From: Candidatus Uhrbacteria bacterium
Lineage (GTDB): Bacteria > Patescibacteria > ABY1 > SG8-24 > UBA9934
Reading direction: 5' to 3'
Length of the DNA stretch: 64,000 nt
NCBI GenBank assembly: GCA_018664485.1
Contig: JABJOE010000003.1
Coordinates: 51,187 to 115,186, forward strand
The notes under the pieces: generated by a model
Seen by the model: the letters and a program-made list of their open reading frames with translations, nothing else
The model's database searches: none
Told to the model about the DNA's origin: nothing
Shown: positions 25,573 to 33,603 of the stretch, piece after piece
How positions within the stretch are numbered: the stretch's first letter is position 1
Layout: the number at the start of each line of letters is the position of its first letter
Made by a program: the position numbers and the translations under genes

Positions 25573-26274
25573 TTAGCGTAACTTACGATCGGTCTTGAAC
25601 GTGCAGCTCCTGGGCTCATCCTGGCCGGTCTTTACAATACCGACACAACGAACACCATGATTGTCACCTTTGCTGATTACCGTTCCGACAAAGCGCCACC
25701 GATCGCCATCACAGAAGGGCCCTCCAGAGCGGAAGACACCGGCGAGCCTCACCCTGAGATATCCAGGCTGCCCGACAACTCCTTTGAGACGGACGGTAAC
25801 AAAGTTGTCCCTGCGCGGTGCAAGGATGGCCTCAGTGAGATGAAAACCTACAGGAGTTGATCGAACTTCATACGCGCGCATGTTTGAAGGACTGACTCCA
25901 ATCAGCCTCCTTGAGATGTTAATGAACCCCTTTACGCTTGCAGGACTGAGGCAACTCAACTCCGTAAGCTCAGCGGTACGATTCTCAAAGTCAATCGTAC
26001 CAGCCATAGAAGCCATTTTATTGTCGCCGATCTGTCCATGTAGACCGATGTTCACTTTTCCATTCTCTCTCCACAGACCGGTGACCCTGCCACAAGCGAC
26101 CAAGTCGCCATCGTCGTAGAACGGGACAGCGAGGCCTCCTGAAACCCTTTGAGGTTCTTCAGTCTCCCAAGGGCAGACGTAGGTTGTCTCCTCCGAGACG
26201 AGACTTGTCATAACCTGCCATACGGCGGGAATCCTTGACGCAGTGAACACTCTCTGACCATCAACGAGTCTCAT
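25573..26274 (-). CDS. Soluble protein of unknown function (cassette)
   Basis: 233 residues, rich in predicted beta-strands. Two segments, CGRVTGLWRENGKVNIGL (about 60-80) and VTVRLKGVVGQPGYLRVRL (about 155-175), have an OB-like or barrel-like alternation. Four cysteines are spread through the sequence. No signal peptide. Preceded by AAAGGAG at good spacing, with a consensus promoter and a terminator. GC-rich compared with cysS next door. No family recognised. Confidence 0.75.
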   Translation of the reverse strand: MRLVDGQRVFTASRIPAVWQVMTSLVSEETTYVCPWETEEPQRVSGGLAVPFYDDGDLVACGRVTGLWRENGKVNIGLHGQIGDNKMASMAGTIDFENRTAELTELSCLSPASVKGFINISRRLIGVSPSNMRAYEVRSTPVGFHLTEAILAPRRDNFVTVRLKGVVGQPGYLRVRLAGVFRSGGPFCDGDRWRFVGTVISKGDNHGVRCVGIVKTGQDEPRSCTFKTDRKLR

Positions 26275-26377
26275 AACGAGCTCCTTTTTTCAAGTTTCGA
26301 ACAGAGGCGAAACTATCCTCCATGCTACCCATCTTACGACGAGCCGACCTTTGCATTAAGCGCAGGAATTACCGGAC

Positions 26378-26406
26378 TTTCTATCAAAAAAATCCGTTTC
26401 TGTCAA
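26378..26406 (-). promoter_or_regulatory. Promoter of the 25573-26274 cassette
   Basis: Minus strand TTGACA (26406-26401), 17 bp ending TGA, TAGAAA (26383-26378). Only seven bases separate it from the -35 of the divergent promoter. Confidence 0.75.
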
Positions 26407-26413
26407 TGGTATA

Positions 26414-26442
26414 TTGACAAAGTGGTCATATTGCAGTATATT
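26414..26442 (+). promoter_or_regulatory. Promoter of the 26475-26744 cassette
   Basis: TTGACA (26414-26419), 17 bp, TATATT (26437-26442). Confidence 0.8.
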
Positions 26443-26474
26443 TCCCTGCAACCAAGAAGGAGGAAAGACAAGCA

Positions 26475-26744
26475 ATGACTCAAGCACGAACTGGAGAAGC
26501 AGGTGGGTGCATCCCGCCCGCAAGCGGGACGCCAGAAACCACAATCACGGGAATCCTTCAACGATACCCACATGCAAGAGGGACGGAGATCTCGCTCATG
26601 GCCCTAGCGGTCATTGAAATGGCAGAGCGACACACTGGCCTGGAGGTCTTGTGTCTCCTCATCGCCACTGGCCGCGACCGAGTTGAAGCCCTCATCAGTT
26701 TCAAAGGTGGGCAAACCCGTTCGATCAAAACTACCTTCGGTTGA
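26475..26744 (+). CDS. Small soluble protein of unknown function (cassette)
   Basis: 89 residues, preceded by a perfect AAGGAGG. The first 25 residues are Gly/Pro/Thr-rich and probably disordered; the rest has ALAVIEMAERHTGLEVLCLL and ends in a Lys/Thr-rich tail. The pair of helices and absence of a signal peptide suggest a cytosolic protein. Divergent from the previous cassette, with the two promoters back to back. Confidence 0.7.
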   Translation: MTQARTGEAGGCIPPASGTPETTITGILQRYPHARGTEISLMALAVIEMAERHTGLEVLCLLIATGRDRVEALISFKGGQTRSIKTTFG

Positions 26745-26780
26745 TCGGCCTGACAGATCCACCACCACACACACTTCTCA

Positions 26781-26815
26781 ACGCCCGGAATCGCATCATC
26801 TTGCGATCCGGGCGT
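26781..26815 (+). terminator. Terminator of the 26475-26744 cassette
   Basis: ACGCCCGGA/TCCGGGCGT with inner TCGCA/TGCGA; the following bases are only weakly T-rich. Confidence 0.7.
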
Positions 26816-26830
26816 CAGTGCATTCTCATC

Positions 26831-26855
26831 AAAAACAAAAGCCGCATTACGCGGC
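26831..26855 (-). terminator. Terminator of the DUF5666/DUF5667/sigma operon
   Basis: GCCGC-ATTA-GCGGC type stem with TTTTGTTTTT on the minus strand. Confidence 0.75.
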
Positions 26856-26884
26856 CTTTGTTACACCTGTAAATTTTTTTATAT

Positions 26885-27559
26885 CTACTCTACTCCGCCT
26901 GGCATAACCTCTTGACTCCAGTCGATCGCTTCCATGATATTAATTCTCATAGTACCTGTCTCTTCTCCCTCGGGTGCGTGATGTCCACGCATTGCAACGT
27001 GATCTCCTACCTCAACATCATACTCGGAAGCCTCTTCTTTCATCTCATAGAACTCAGTATCATCTTCATACGAAAGTGTCTCCTGTGTTCCGTCTCTTTT
27101 CTCAATTAGAATTTCGTTTGCATCTGTGTCTACCGACAGAACAGCACCTACCAAATGATTACGTGGCTGTAAACGTTCAGCGATCACACGAGCATACGAA
27201 ATATCGTCCTCACGCATCACACTTACAAAAACCATATCTCCTGCTTCAAAATCTCCATCCTTATTATGAATCTTTGTATCTTCCGTAATTACGAATGTCA
27301 GCTCGTCACCTTCTTCAAATTTATTTTCTTTAACTCTTTCTCCCTCATTTTCTTCTCGTACAGGACGGTCACCGAATACTAAACTAATCGTCACCGAACT
27401 GTCGTCGATCGCTACAATCTCACCATGCATTGGCGGATGCTTGCGATGTCCTTGTCGCCCCCCTTCTTCAGCTGCGAAAGTGCTATATGCACCTGCACCA
27501 AGCCCTGCAATTATTAGACCTGCTACGATTGCTGTTTTCATTATCACCGTCTTCGTCAT
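26885..27559 (-). CDS. Secreted protein with two DUF5666-like domains
   Basis: 224 residues. A signal peptide (about 1-30, IVAGLIIAGLGAGAYSTFAA) directs it out of the cell. Two small beta domains follow: one around HGEIVAIDDSSVTISL with FVITEDTKIHNKDG, the other around GAVLSVDTDANEILIEKRDG with EDDTEFYEM. Both match the DUF5666 pattern of small beta barrels on the cell surface. It is the last gene of a set with a DUF5667 protein and an ECF sigma factor, so it is probably under that sigma factor's control. Confidence 0.75.
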   Translation of the reverse strand: MTKTVIMKTAIVAGLIIAGLGAGAYSTFAAEEGGRQGHRKHPPMHGEIVAIDDSSVTISLVFGDRPVREENEGERVKENKFEEGDELTFVITEDTKIHNKDGDFEAGDMVFVSVMREDDISYARVIAERLQPRNHLVGAVLSVDTDANEILIEKRDGTQETLSYEDDTEFYEMKEEASEYDVEVGDHVAMRGHHAPEGEETGTMRINIMEAIDWSQEVMPGGVE

Positions 27560-27581
27560 AAAAATGTGCTAATTATTACGT

Positions 27582-28238
27582 TTAGCGCCGTCGCTGATGG
27601 CGGAGCAGAGAGCTCTTCTCCTCCTCCGTCAGATCGGACTCATCAATATGTACACGCAAGTCGAGTAAAACGTTACGAAGTTCATCTGGAACCGAAGCTT
27701 CTGTTTCATTTTCGATAGACTCTGTCAGTATAAATTCGTAACGAGCGTGATGTGTACGCATACGAAGAAGCATCTCATCTCGCAGCTCGTAATCATCTCC
27801 AGATTCATCGAGAGTACTTAGGGTCCGTTGGAAAGATTGGTTTATACGTTCAATATGAGGCAGTGAAACTTCATCATGCTCAATTTTAAATTCACCCTCT
27901 TCAATGCGACGTTCGGTCATTCGTTCATGGAACTCAGCACGCCCATGCGCTGATCGATGCGTCCAGCCTTCAACTGTTTCCATCCCATCTTTGATTGGGA
28001 ATAAAATATGATCTTCTGCGACCGCCGGACTTCCATATGCATAGGATCCAACACCGGTTAGTAAAAACAGGCATAGAACAGCAGTAGGTAACGCGAAACG
28101 ATGACGAATGCGGTGAATCATCGACGGGTACCGATGATCAAATTCATTTGATAGCTCAGCCCAAAGAACCTTCTTAAACTCAGCAGAAGGTTTGCTTTGT
28201 TTTTTGAGGCTATTTAGTTCTGGGCTTTTCTTTGTCAT
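27582..28238 (-). CDS. DUF5667-like membrane protein, possible anti-sigma partner
   Basis: 218 residues. A cytosolic N-terminus (about 50 residues, LNSLKKQSKPSAEFKKVLWA) leads to a membrane helix (LPTAVLCLFLLTGVGSYAYG) and an outer part with the LFPIKDGMETVEGW motif that marks DUF5667, then charged helices. The first 29 bases overlap the end of the sigma-factor gene, as is typical for sigma/anti-sigma pairs. The role as anti-sigma factor is inference from this arrangement. Confidence 0.7.
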   Translation of the reverse strand: MTKKSPELNSLKKQSKPSAEFKKVLWAELSNEFDHRYPSMIHRIRHRFALPTAVLCLFLLTGVGSYAYGSPAVAEDHILFPIKDGMETVEGWTHRSAHGRAEFHERMTERRIEEGEFKIEHDEVSLPHIERINQSFQRTLSTLDESGDDYELRDEMLLRMRTHHARYEFILTESIENETEASVPDELRNVLLDLRVHIDESDLTEEEKSSLLRHQRRR

Positions 28239-28728
28239 ATATTTTTTGAAGTACTGACTTTAGTTTTTTCATTGCGCGATGTGTTTCTACACGCAACGTT
28301 GCAGCTTTTGTATCTAGTAGTTCTTCCATGTCTTTATACCTATATCCAAGTAAATGTTTCAGCTCAATTAATTTTCTATCTTTCTTTCCAAGCTTCCGTA
28401 GTGCCTTTTGTACTTGTCCGATGTCGTCACGTGACTCTGCGTCTTTACGACCATCCGACCCCTCCAAACAGAACGCAAGGTCGTCGATATCTGAATGTTC
28501 CTTTTTATCGCGCCAATGATTAATCACTCGGTTTCGAGCAATTGTCATAATCCAAGCAACCTGCGAACGATCTGGATCATACTTTGCAAAGTGCTCTAAC
28601 GCCTTGATAAAAATCTCAGACGTGAGATCTTCGGCCGTCTCCCTATTCATCTGTACACGAAAGAGCACAAATCGATACACACGATCGAAATGCTTGGCAT
28701 AAAATCTTTTAAAATCAGCTTTATGCAT
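28210..28728 (-). CDS. ECF-type RNA polymerase sigma factor
   Basis: 172 residues. Region 2 is clear: FDRVYRFVLFRVQMNRETAE, then DLTSEIFIKALEHF and WIMTIARNRVINHWRDKK. Region 4 contains KLIELKHLLGYRYKDMEELL followed by an HTH. It redirects RNA polymerase to a small regulon, probably for envelope stress. I chose the ATG at 28728 (MHKADFKRFYAKHF) over the longer frame, because region 2 begins immediately after it. Confidence 0.9.
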   Translation of the reverse strand: MHKADFKRFYAKHFDRVYRFVLFRVQMNRETAEDLTSEIFIKALEHFAKYDPDRSQVAWIMTIARNRVINHWRDKKEHSDIDDLAFCLEGSDGRKDAESRDDIGQVQKALRKLGKKDRKLIELKHLLGYRYKDMEELLDTKAATLRVETHRAMKKLKSVLQKIYDKEKPRTK

Positions 28729-28838
28729 AAAAATACGCCGGGCCACAGATAAGGGCAATTTTTAAAACGAACCCTTATAACTACCCATGTTAGCGAAAAC
28801 TGTTACAAAAATTGAAGCCTTTGTCAATGGATGGAGGC

Positions 28839-30359
28839 TTAACGAACCCTGTTTGAAAAATTAAAAGAATCTGTTAAATCATGGTCTTTCCGCAGCTGTA
28901 CCCCTCCATCAAAATGCTCGGGAAAAGCCTTTGACAACATTGCCATGTATAAAATCTCCTCCATAACAGTACGTTCTGTGTTATCGCTCCACTTCATTCG
29001 ACTATTGCTCGTAAGCCTCGATAACTTGTCCTTAATATATCCAACGACAATCATGTCATCCTCCTCTTCCCTCTGCCCAGGTACTTGATCGAACTTATAA
29101 TACTCAAAATCAAAACCAATCATTTCCAAACGTGCCCTGCGCTGCTCTGACGATTTGTAGATCTTAAATGCGTAACCGTCATGGTCGGTATTATTGAAAC
29201 CATGTTTTGCAAGTGTACGATCGTACATCAAGCCAGCCATATCAATATCAAACTCTGCTTTTACCTTTGCGAACGATTCAAAATCAAGCGGCGTCTTAAT
29301 TCGGCCAGATTTAATCTCTATATCAAATATCTCTGGGCTCTCTTCTATTACCTCTGCCAAACCTTTATATATCTGAAACTCGCGTTCATAGTGCTCCGGG
29401 TTATCGATCATCTCATATGCATACATTCCCTGAACAGCACGTTCTCCCCGTCCGAAATCACCAATCGGCCACATGTGCTCCTCTTTTTCAAACATTGTAA
29501 AAGAATAACCATCTGGATATTCAACAAAACCAACAGGATGCTCGAAACGCATATCAACATCCCCGCTATTTGTAGTTCCAATACTTTCAAAAAACCGAGC
29601 CGTTGCAAATTCCTGCTGCGATGTTATCCCATCTCGATGACCACGTTCTTTCAAATGCCTGTGCTTATTCGTCTTACGTTCCTTCATGATGTACTGACCA
29701 GCATCGGTACTCACTTCATAAACTCTGTCCTTCCACTGCCGATTAGTTGTCCATCCATCTGGATTCATTAGATCCGTAACCTGATCCGCTTTTTCGGGGT
29801 CAACTGTAATGCTAATTCCGCTTGGCAATTCAAGCCGTCCCGACTCATCCACTTCTATGTCTGGATTGTCTAGTATCTCAGCGCCTAAAATCAAACGCTT
29901 AACATTACGTCCAACGATGTAACGATCACTGATCAAATCTCGCTCAGGGTTCGTGAGACCATCACTTCCTTCAGGAGAAATTTCATCGCCCGGACGATGC
30001 GGATGATAGCCTGGTGCGTTAATAATATCCGGCACGATTAGCTCATCTGGGACTTCATCTAACGAAAGCATTTTATATAGATCCCCATCGGCATATCGTT
30101 CCGCAAGTCGTTGAACTGAAGCATTTTCGTTCGTACGCAAAATATCAAAAAAAGCCTTACCAAGCTTTTCAGATAATGGCAGAGCTGCAAGTTCAACAAC
30201 TTGAGCGCGAAGATCTGGATCGACTTTAATCTCACGCATAGCAAGCGTAGACAATAGCTCCCACTGCTTCATTACTTTCTCACGATCATAAAGTTTCTCA
30301 CCGTTTTCTATGACGGGAGTTCGTAATTCAGGATATTGTGCCATGGCACCTTCTTTCAT
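28839..30359 (-). CDS. Large protein of unknown function, possibly a degenerate kinase-like fold
   Basis: About 506 residues from MKEGAMAQYPEL. Soluble, with an N-terminal helical region and a long middle and C-terminal region. Some spots recall a protein-kinase-like fold: RVYEVSTDAGQYIMKERKT (a lysine in a strand), QEFATARFFESIG, a hinge-like SFTMFEKEEHMWPIG, and HDGYAFKIYKS. I see no HxDxxxxN catalytic loop, so this is tentative. It starts one base after the upstream membrane-protein gene (TAG-T-ATG), so the two form an operon. AT-rich, native codon use. Confidence 0.7.
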   Translation of the reverse strand: MKEGAMAQYPELRTPVIENGEKLYDREKVMKQWELLSTLAMREIKVDPDLRAQVVELAALPLSEKLGKAFFDILRTNENASVQRLAERYADGDLYKMLSLDEVPDELIVPDIINAPGYHPHRPGDEISPEGSDGLTNPERDLISDRYIVGRNVKRLILGAEILDNPDIEVDESGRLELPSGISITVDPEKADQVTDLMNPDGWTTNRQWKDRVYEVSTDAGQYIMKERKTNKHRHLKERGHRDGITSQQEFATARFFESIGTTNSGDVDMRFEHPVGFVEYPDGYSFTMFEKEEHMWPIGDFGRGERAVQGMYAYEMIDNPEHYEREFQIYKGLAEVIEESPEIFDIEIKSGRIKTPLDFESFAKVKAEFDIDMAGLMYDRTLAKHGFNNTDHDGYAFKIYKSSEQRRARLEMIGFDFEYYKFDQVPGQREEEDDMIVVGYIKDKLSRLTSNSRMKWSDNTERTVMEEILYMAMLSKAFPEHFDGGVQLRKDHDLTDSFNFSNRVR

Positions 30360-30360
30360 A

Positions 30361-30879
30361 CTAAGCATCCCCTCGTACAAGGAGCAGTGTCGCGATAGGT
30401 ACGACCGCCCAGATACTTCTAGCTAACTCTCCGTAAAATATAAGATTAGTCCAAGGTGAAAGTGTTTCGAGTAAGTCCTGCGGAAAAAAGCTTCCAACAA
30501 TTACAAAAAGTAATCCGCAAAACGCTAGTGCGAATGTTCCAATTTCAAAACCCGTGGGCACAACGTATGGCTCGAAAAACCCATTCGTTTTCATAATAAT
30601 AAACACAGCTACATACAGAACTGCAAAAACGATAATTCGCGCAATCCAGTCTGTTGATTCAATCAAACCAACCGCCGAATCAATTGCCGGAATGAACATC
30701 ATTATAAACGCAGCAATGTAGAGCGAGAATGTTCCGGGAACCACGTAATCTTTTCCAAAAGTATATGCGTACCCAAACACACCAACAATGATGGCGGCAA
30801 ACACAAGAACATCCCAACTTAAAATATTGGCAGCTTCCGCAACTTCGCTCATGTATTCAATCGCGTCGTCTGTTTCCAT
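30361..30879 (-). CDS. Multi-span membrane protein of unknown function
   Basis: 172 residues with five hydrophobic segments (about 20-37, 48-66, 76-95, 110-133, 145-168). The N-terminus METDDAIEYMSEVAE is acidic. It is the first gene of a pair with the preceding large soluble protein, so they may work together at the membrane. No family recognised. Confidence 0.75.
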   Translation of the reverse strand: METDDAIEYMSEVAEAANILSWDVLVFAAIIVGVFGYAYTFGKDYVVPGTFSLYIAAFIMMFIPAIDSAVGLIESTDWIARIIVFAVLYVAVFIIMKTNGFFEPYVVPTGFEIGTFALAFCGLLFVIVGSFFPQDLLETLSPWTNLIFYGELARSIWAVVPIATLLLVRGDA

Positions 30880-30929
30880 GTAGTCATTATATCACGTACT
30901 GATTTAACTAATGTGAACACGCTGAACTA

Positions 30930-30958
30930 TTGACATAACGGTCAAAATTTGATAACTT
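30930..30958 (+). promoter_or_regulatory. Promoter of the first membrane-paralogue cassette
   Basis: TTGACA (30930-30935), 17 bp ending TGA, TAACTT (30953-30958). Confidence 0.8.
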
Positions 30959-30987
30959 CGTGCGCACCCCACAACCAGGAGTCCAGA

Positions 30988-31377
30988 TTGAACTATCTCG
31001 CCCTTATCCTGATGACAGCCAGCGGAGCAGCCCTCGGTGGACTCGTCGTCGGTTCTATCGTGCACGCGGTCATGACGCGTCGGATGCGCGAGTTCAGCAA
31101 GTACATCGCGAAGCTCTCCAGTGATGCCGGGTGGCACAAATCGGCTGCCACCGCTGAGGCGCTTGCCTGCAACTGGGTCGACGCGGCTAACAGCGCAACT
31201 CAGTATTTCGAAGTGCTGCTCATCATCAATCTGCACCTCAAAAGGCAAAGTTCCAGTAAGTACCCCACTGTCCATCCAAATGTTTGCGCAGAACGTGCGC
31301 TCGAATGGGTACGCGAGGCGGAAACTCACGGTGCTTCCGTTGCGAATCGGGTGAAAGAGTATCTTCCCGAGATCTGA
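30988..31377 (+). CDS. Single-span membrane protein, paralogue A (cassette)
   Basis: 129 residues from a TTG start, preceded by AGGAG. The N-terminus is a membrane helix containing GGLVVGSIVHAVMTRRMREF. A cytosolic helical part follows with a Trp-x-Asp-Ala centre (NWVDAANSATQYFE) and ends EYLPEI. The next gene is a clear paralogue, and promoter, ribosome binding site (ACAACCAGGAGT) and terminator are also shared, so the whole unit was duplicated. Function unknown; the architecture suggests a membrane-tethered helical protein. Confidence 0.75.
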   Translation: MNYLALILMTASGAALGGLVVGSIVHAVMTRRMREFSKYIAKLSSDAGWHKSAATAEALACNWVDAANSATQYFEVLLIINLHLKRQSSSKYPTVHPNVCAERALEWVREAETHGASVANRVKEYLPEI

Positions 31378-31379
31378 GA

Positions 31380-31432
31380 CCTACAGCGAATCTACCACCC
31401 ATCTCTCGCGAGGTGGGTGGAATTGCTTTTGC
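31380..31432 (+). terminator. Terminator, family T3, copy 1
   Basis: CTACAGCGAATC lead, then CCACCC...GGGTGG around ATCTCTCGCGAGGT, then ATTGCTTTT. Near-identical to 31896-31949. Confidence 0.85.
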
Positions 31433-31452
31433 TATTTAATTGCACTTAACCG

Positions 31453-31481
31453 TTGACAGAGCGTGAGAAATCTGTTAATTT
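31453..31481 (+). promoter_or_regulatory. Promoter of the second membrane-paralogue cassette
   Basis: TTGACA (31453-31458), 17 bp ending TGT, TAATTT (31476-31481). Confidence 0.8.
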
Positions 31482-31503
31482 CGCATGCCCACAACCAGGA
31501 GTT

Positions 31504-31887
31504 ATGACCATGTATTACTTTTTGGCCGCTATTGCTGGCGGACTCGTCATCGGTTCTATCGTGCATGCGATCATGACGCGCCGGATGCGCAAACTGAGCG
31601 AGCACATCGCAGGACTCTGCGGACAAGCTGGCGTGTACAATTTGGGTGCCTGCAACGCAGCGATGATGCGTGACTGGCACAACGCACAAAGTCACGCTGT
31701 GCAATACCTCGAGCTGCAACTCGCAATCGAGATGAGCCTCTGGAAACAACGAACCAACGTATCACCTGTCTATTCATTCAGAGCATGCCCACTCGGCGCA
31801 AGGGCATGGGTAGACGCAGTGGCAGAAAATCCCGAGCTCATCACCAGTCTGGCCACGCACTACATTCCCAAGCCCGAAGCAGCCTGA
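31504..31887 (+). CDS. Single-span membrane protein, paralogue B (cassette)
   Basis: 127 residues from ATG 31504, preceded by CCAGGAG. It shares with paralogue A the motif GGLVIGSIVHAIMTRRMRKL in the membrane helix, the following helical SEHIAGLCGQAG, and a central DWHNAQSHAVQYLE. Only the last third is diverged. Identity is moderate, so the duplication is not recent. Both genes keep the same orientation and spacing. Function unknown. Confidence 0.78.
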   Translation: MTMYYFLAAIAGGLVIGSIVHAIMTRRMRKLSEHIAGLCGQAGVYNLGACNAAMMRDWHNAQSHAVQYLELQLAIEMSLWKQRTNVSPVYSFRACPLGARAWVDAVAENPELITSLATHYIPKPEAA

Positions 31888-31895
31888 CCATCGAG

Positions 31896-31949
31896 TCCTA
31901 CAGCGAATCTCCCACCTATCTCTCGCGAGGTAGGTGGATTGCTTTTTCA
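31896..31949 (+). terminator. Terminator, family T3, copy 2
   Basis: CCTACAGCGAATC lead, CCCACCTA/TAGGTGG with CTCTCGCGAGG, then ATTGCTTTTTC. The stem differs from copy 1 by compensated changes (CCC ATC/GGTGGG versus CCTATC/GGTAGG). Confidence 0.85.
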
Positions 31950-31965
31950 AATCTGAAAAACAAAA

Positions 31966-31986
31966 ATACGCAACCCGGTTGCGTAT
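31966..31986. repeat. Perfect palindrome, second identical copy
   Basis: Same 21 bases as 340-360. Lies just after a cassette terminator. Confidence 0.6.
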
Positions 31987-32000
31987 AAAGTATCAGCAAA

Positions 32001-32025
32001 CAAAAACCGCCGGTTTCCCGACGGT
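32001..32025 (-). terminator. Terminator of the 32038-32421 gene
   Basis: ACCG(CC)GG...CCGACGGT stem with a U-run on the minus strand. Confidence 0.75.
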
Positions 32026-32037
32026 AATTGTTTCTAT

Positions 32038-32421
32038 CTAATGGTTGTAGAATGTATTTTCGGTAACCACAGCCCGACCACTTTCACTTACCAGCTGTAT
32101 ACGATAAGTATACTCAGTTTTTGGCGTAAGACCAGTCATTCGAATGGCATTACGTTTATGATAACCAGTTTGCCACTCGTCATCCATCAACCAAGTACAA
32201 TCGGCAGATGTTGGTGATGATGGGATACTATTACCTTCACAGTAAAGCATCTCAAAGTAAGTTGGCTGATCCGTTTTAATACGAACTACTTCGTTAGTAT
32301 TATTACGTGTGTGATGAACTTGTTCAAAAGTAATTGTTGGATAACCCGAGATTGCAAAAACGCTGCTCGCTGGAATCAGTAAAACCGCTAGTGCAAAGAA
32401 TGCTACGATTAATCGTTTCAT
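32038..32421 (-). CDS. Small secreted protein, possibly fibronectin III-like
   Basis: 127 residues from MKRLIVAFFALAVLLI. A signal peptide ends near SSVFA. The mature part is all-beta, with TFEQVHHTRNNTNEVVRIKT, a pair of Cys residues (LYCEG and ADCTW) that could form a disulfide, and the ending MTGLTPKTEYTYRIQLVSE, a pattern typical of fibronectin type III strands. Probably cell-surface or secreted. AT-rich, with a consensus promoter just upstream. Confidence 0.7.
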   Translation of the reverse strand: MKRLIVAFFALAVLLIPASSVFAISGYPTITFEQVHHTRNNTNEVVRIKTDQPTYFEMLYCEGNSIPSSPTSADCTWLMDDEWQTGYHKRNAIRMTGLTPKTEYTYRIQLVSESGRAVVTENTFYNH

Positions 32422-32450
32422 ACTCTTTGGTTTTATATAACAAGACCAAG

Positions 32451-32479
32451 ATAATAGCACAAAAATGGCCTTTTGTCAA
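32451..32479 (-). promoter_or_regulatory. Promoter of the 32038-32421 gene
   Basis: Minus strand TTGACA (32479-32474), 17 bp ending TTTTTGTGC, TATTAT (32456-32451). Confidence 0.8.
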
Positions 32480-32543
32480 CCATTAATGCGCATATTAGCT
32501 TGCTATCTATGGCTTAAATAGCTGATGCCTTTTCTACAGAGGG

Positions 32544-33602
32544 CTACTCGGACAAATCCAACTCTTCCAATAACTTCTTCTGCTTTTTAGATAACTTCTT
32601 TGGTGTGATGACATGCATAATAACAATCTGATCACCTCGTCCACCGCGGCCTCCAGCAACTCCCTTTCCTTTCAGTCGAAGTTTATCTCCACTCTGGGTA
32701 GCTGCCGGAACTTTCAATTTAACTTTACCTTCAATTGTTTCTACATCGACTTCGTCTCCAAGAGCTGCCTGTGTGAAACCAATCTTCTTTGTTGTATATA
32801 GTGTATTTCCATCTCGCTCAAAACGAGGGTCGGACTTAACATGAACTCGCAAGAATAAGTCACCTGCAGCGCCACCGGCACCGATAGACTCACCCTCTCC
32901 ACGAATACGGATCTTCATTCCGCTATCAATTCCCGCTGGGATGTCCACGCTAAGCGTTTTGCGACCATACTCATGTCCTTCACCGTTACACGTAGAGCAC
33001 GGCGTCTCAGGCGTTTCTCCGCGACCTGAACACGTTGTACACGTAACGCGAGCCTGTACATTACCAAGAATCGTTCTCTGAACGGCAATCTTCACTCCAT
33101 TACCGTCACAATCGGTACATGTCTTTAAATCAGTAGCCGGTTCTGACCCGACCCCACCACAACGCTCACAAAGATTATTTTTTGTAACAGAAATTTCTTT
33201 TTGAACTCCAAATACGGATTCTTTAAATGAAAGGTCAACATCTACTAAAATATCCTGGCCGCGTGGAGCTCGTCCGCGAGATCGTCCGCCACCTCCAAAT
33301 AAATCTCCGAAAATATCTCCCAGATCCTCGTAATTCATTCCACCACCTCCACCGAAACCTCCTCCCGGGAATCCACCTCCGCCACCGCCTGCACCATCGA
33401 AAGTTTGACCGTACTGATCATACTGTTGTTTTTTCGTTTCATCCGAAAGAACTTGGTAGGCACTATTTACCTCCTTGAACTTCGCCTCGTCCCCACCCTT
33501 GTCGGGATGATGCTCATGAGCTTTCTTGCGGAAGGCCTTTTTAATTTCGTCTTTCGACGCACCCTTCTCTACACCAAGAATTTTATACAAATCTTTTGCC
33601 AT
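32544..33602 (-). CDS. dnaJ: Chaperone DnaJ (Hsp40)
   Basis: 352 residues. The J domain with HPD (about 32-34 in HEHHPDKGG) stimulates DnaK ATPase. A Gly/Phe-rich linker follows (about 70-110). The zinc part has four CxxCxGxG repeats (CERCGGVG, CTDCDGNG, CTTCSGRG, CSTCNGEG), then substrate-binding domains. It is the last gene of an operon headed by a YbaK-like deacylase and lies away from dnaK. The start follows the Nudix stop by one base. Confidence 0.97.
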   Translation of the reverse strand: MAKDLYKILGVEKGASKDEIKKAFRKKAHEHHPDKGGDEAKFKEVNSAYQVLSDETKKQQYDQYGQTFDGAGGGGGGFPGGGFGGGGGMNYEDLGDIFGDLFGGGGRSRGRAPRGQDILVDVDLSFKESVFGVQKEISVTKNNLCERCGGVGSEPATDLKTCTDCDGNGVKIAVQRTILGNVQARVTCTTCSGRGETPETPCSTCNGEGHEYGRKTLSVDIPAGIDSGMKIRIRGEGESIGAGGAAGDLFLRVHVKSDPRFERDGNTLYTTKKIGFTQAALGDEVDVETIEGKVKLKVPAATQSGDKLRLKGKGVAGGRGGRGDQIVIMHVITPKKLSKKQKKLLEELDLSE

Positions 33603-33603
33603 A

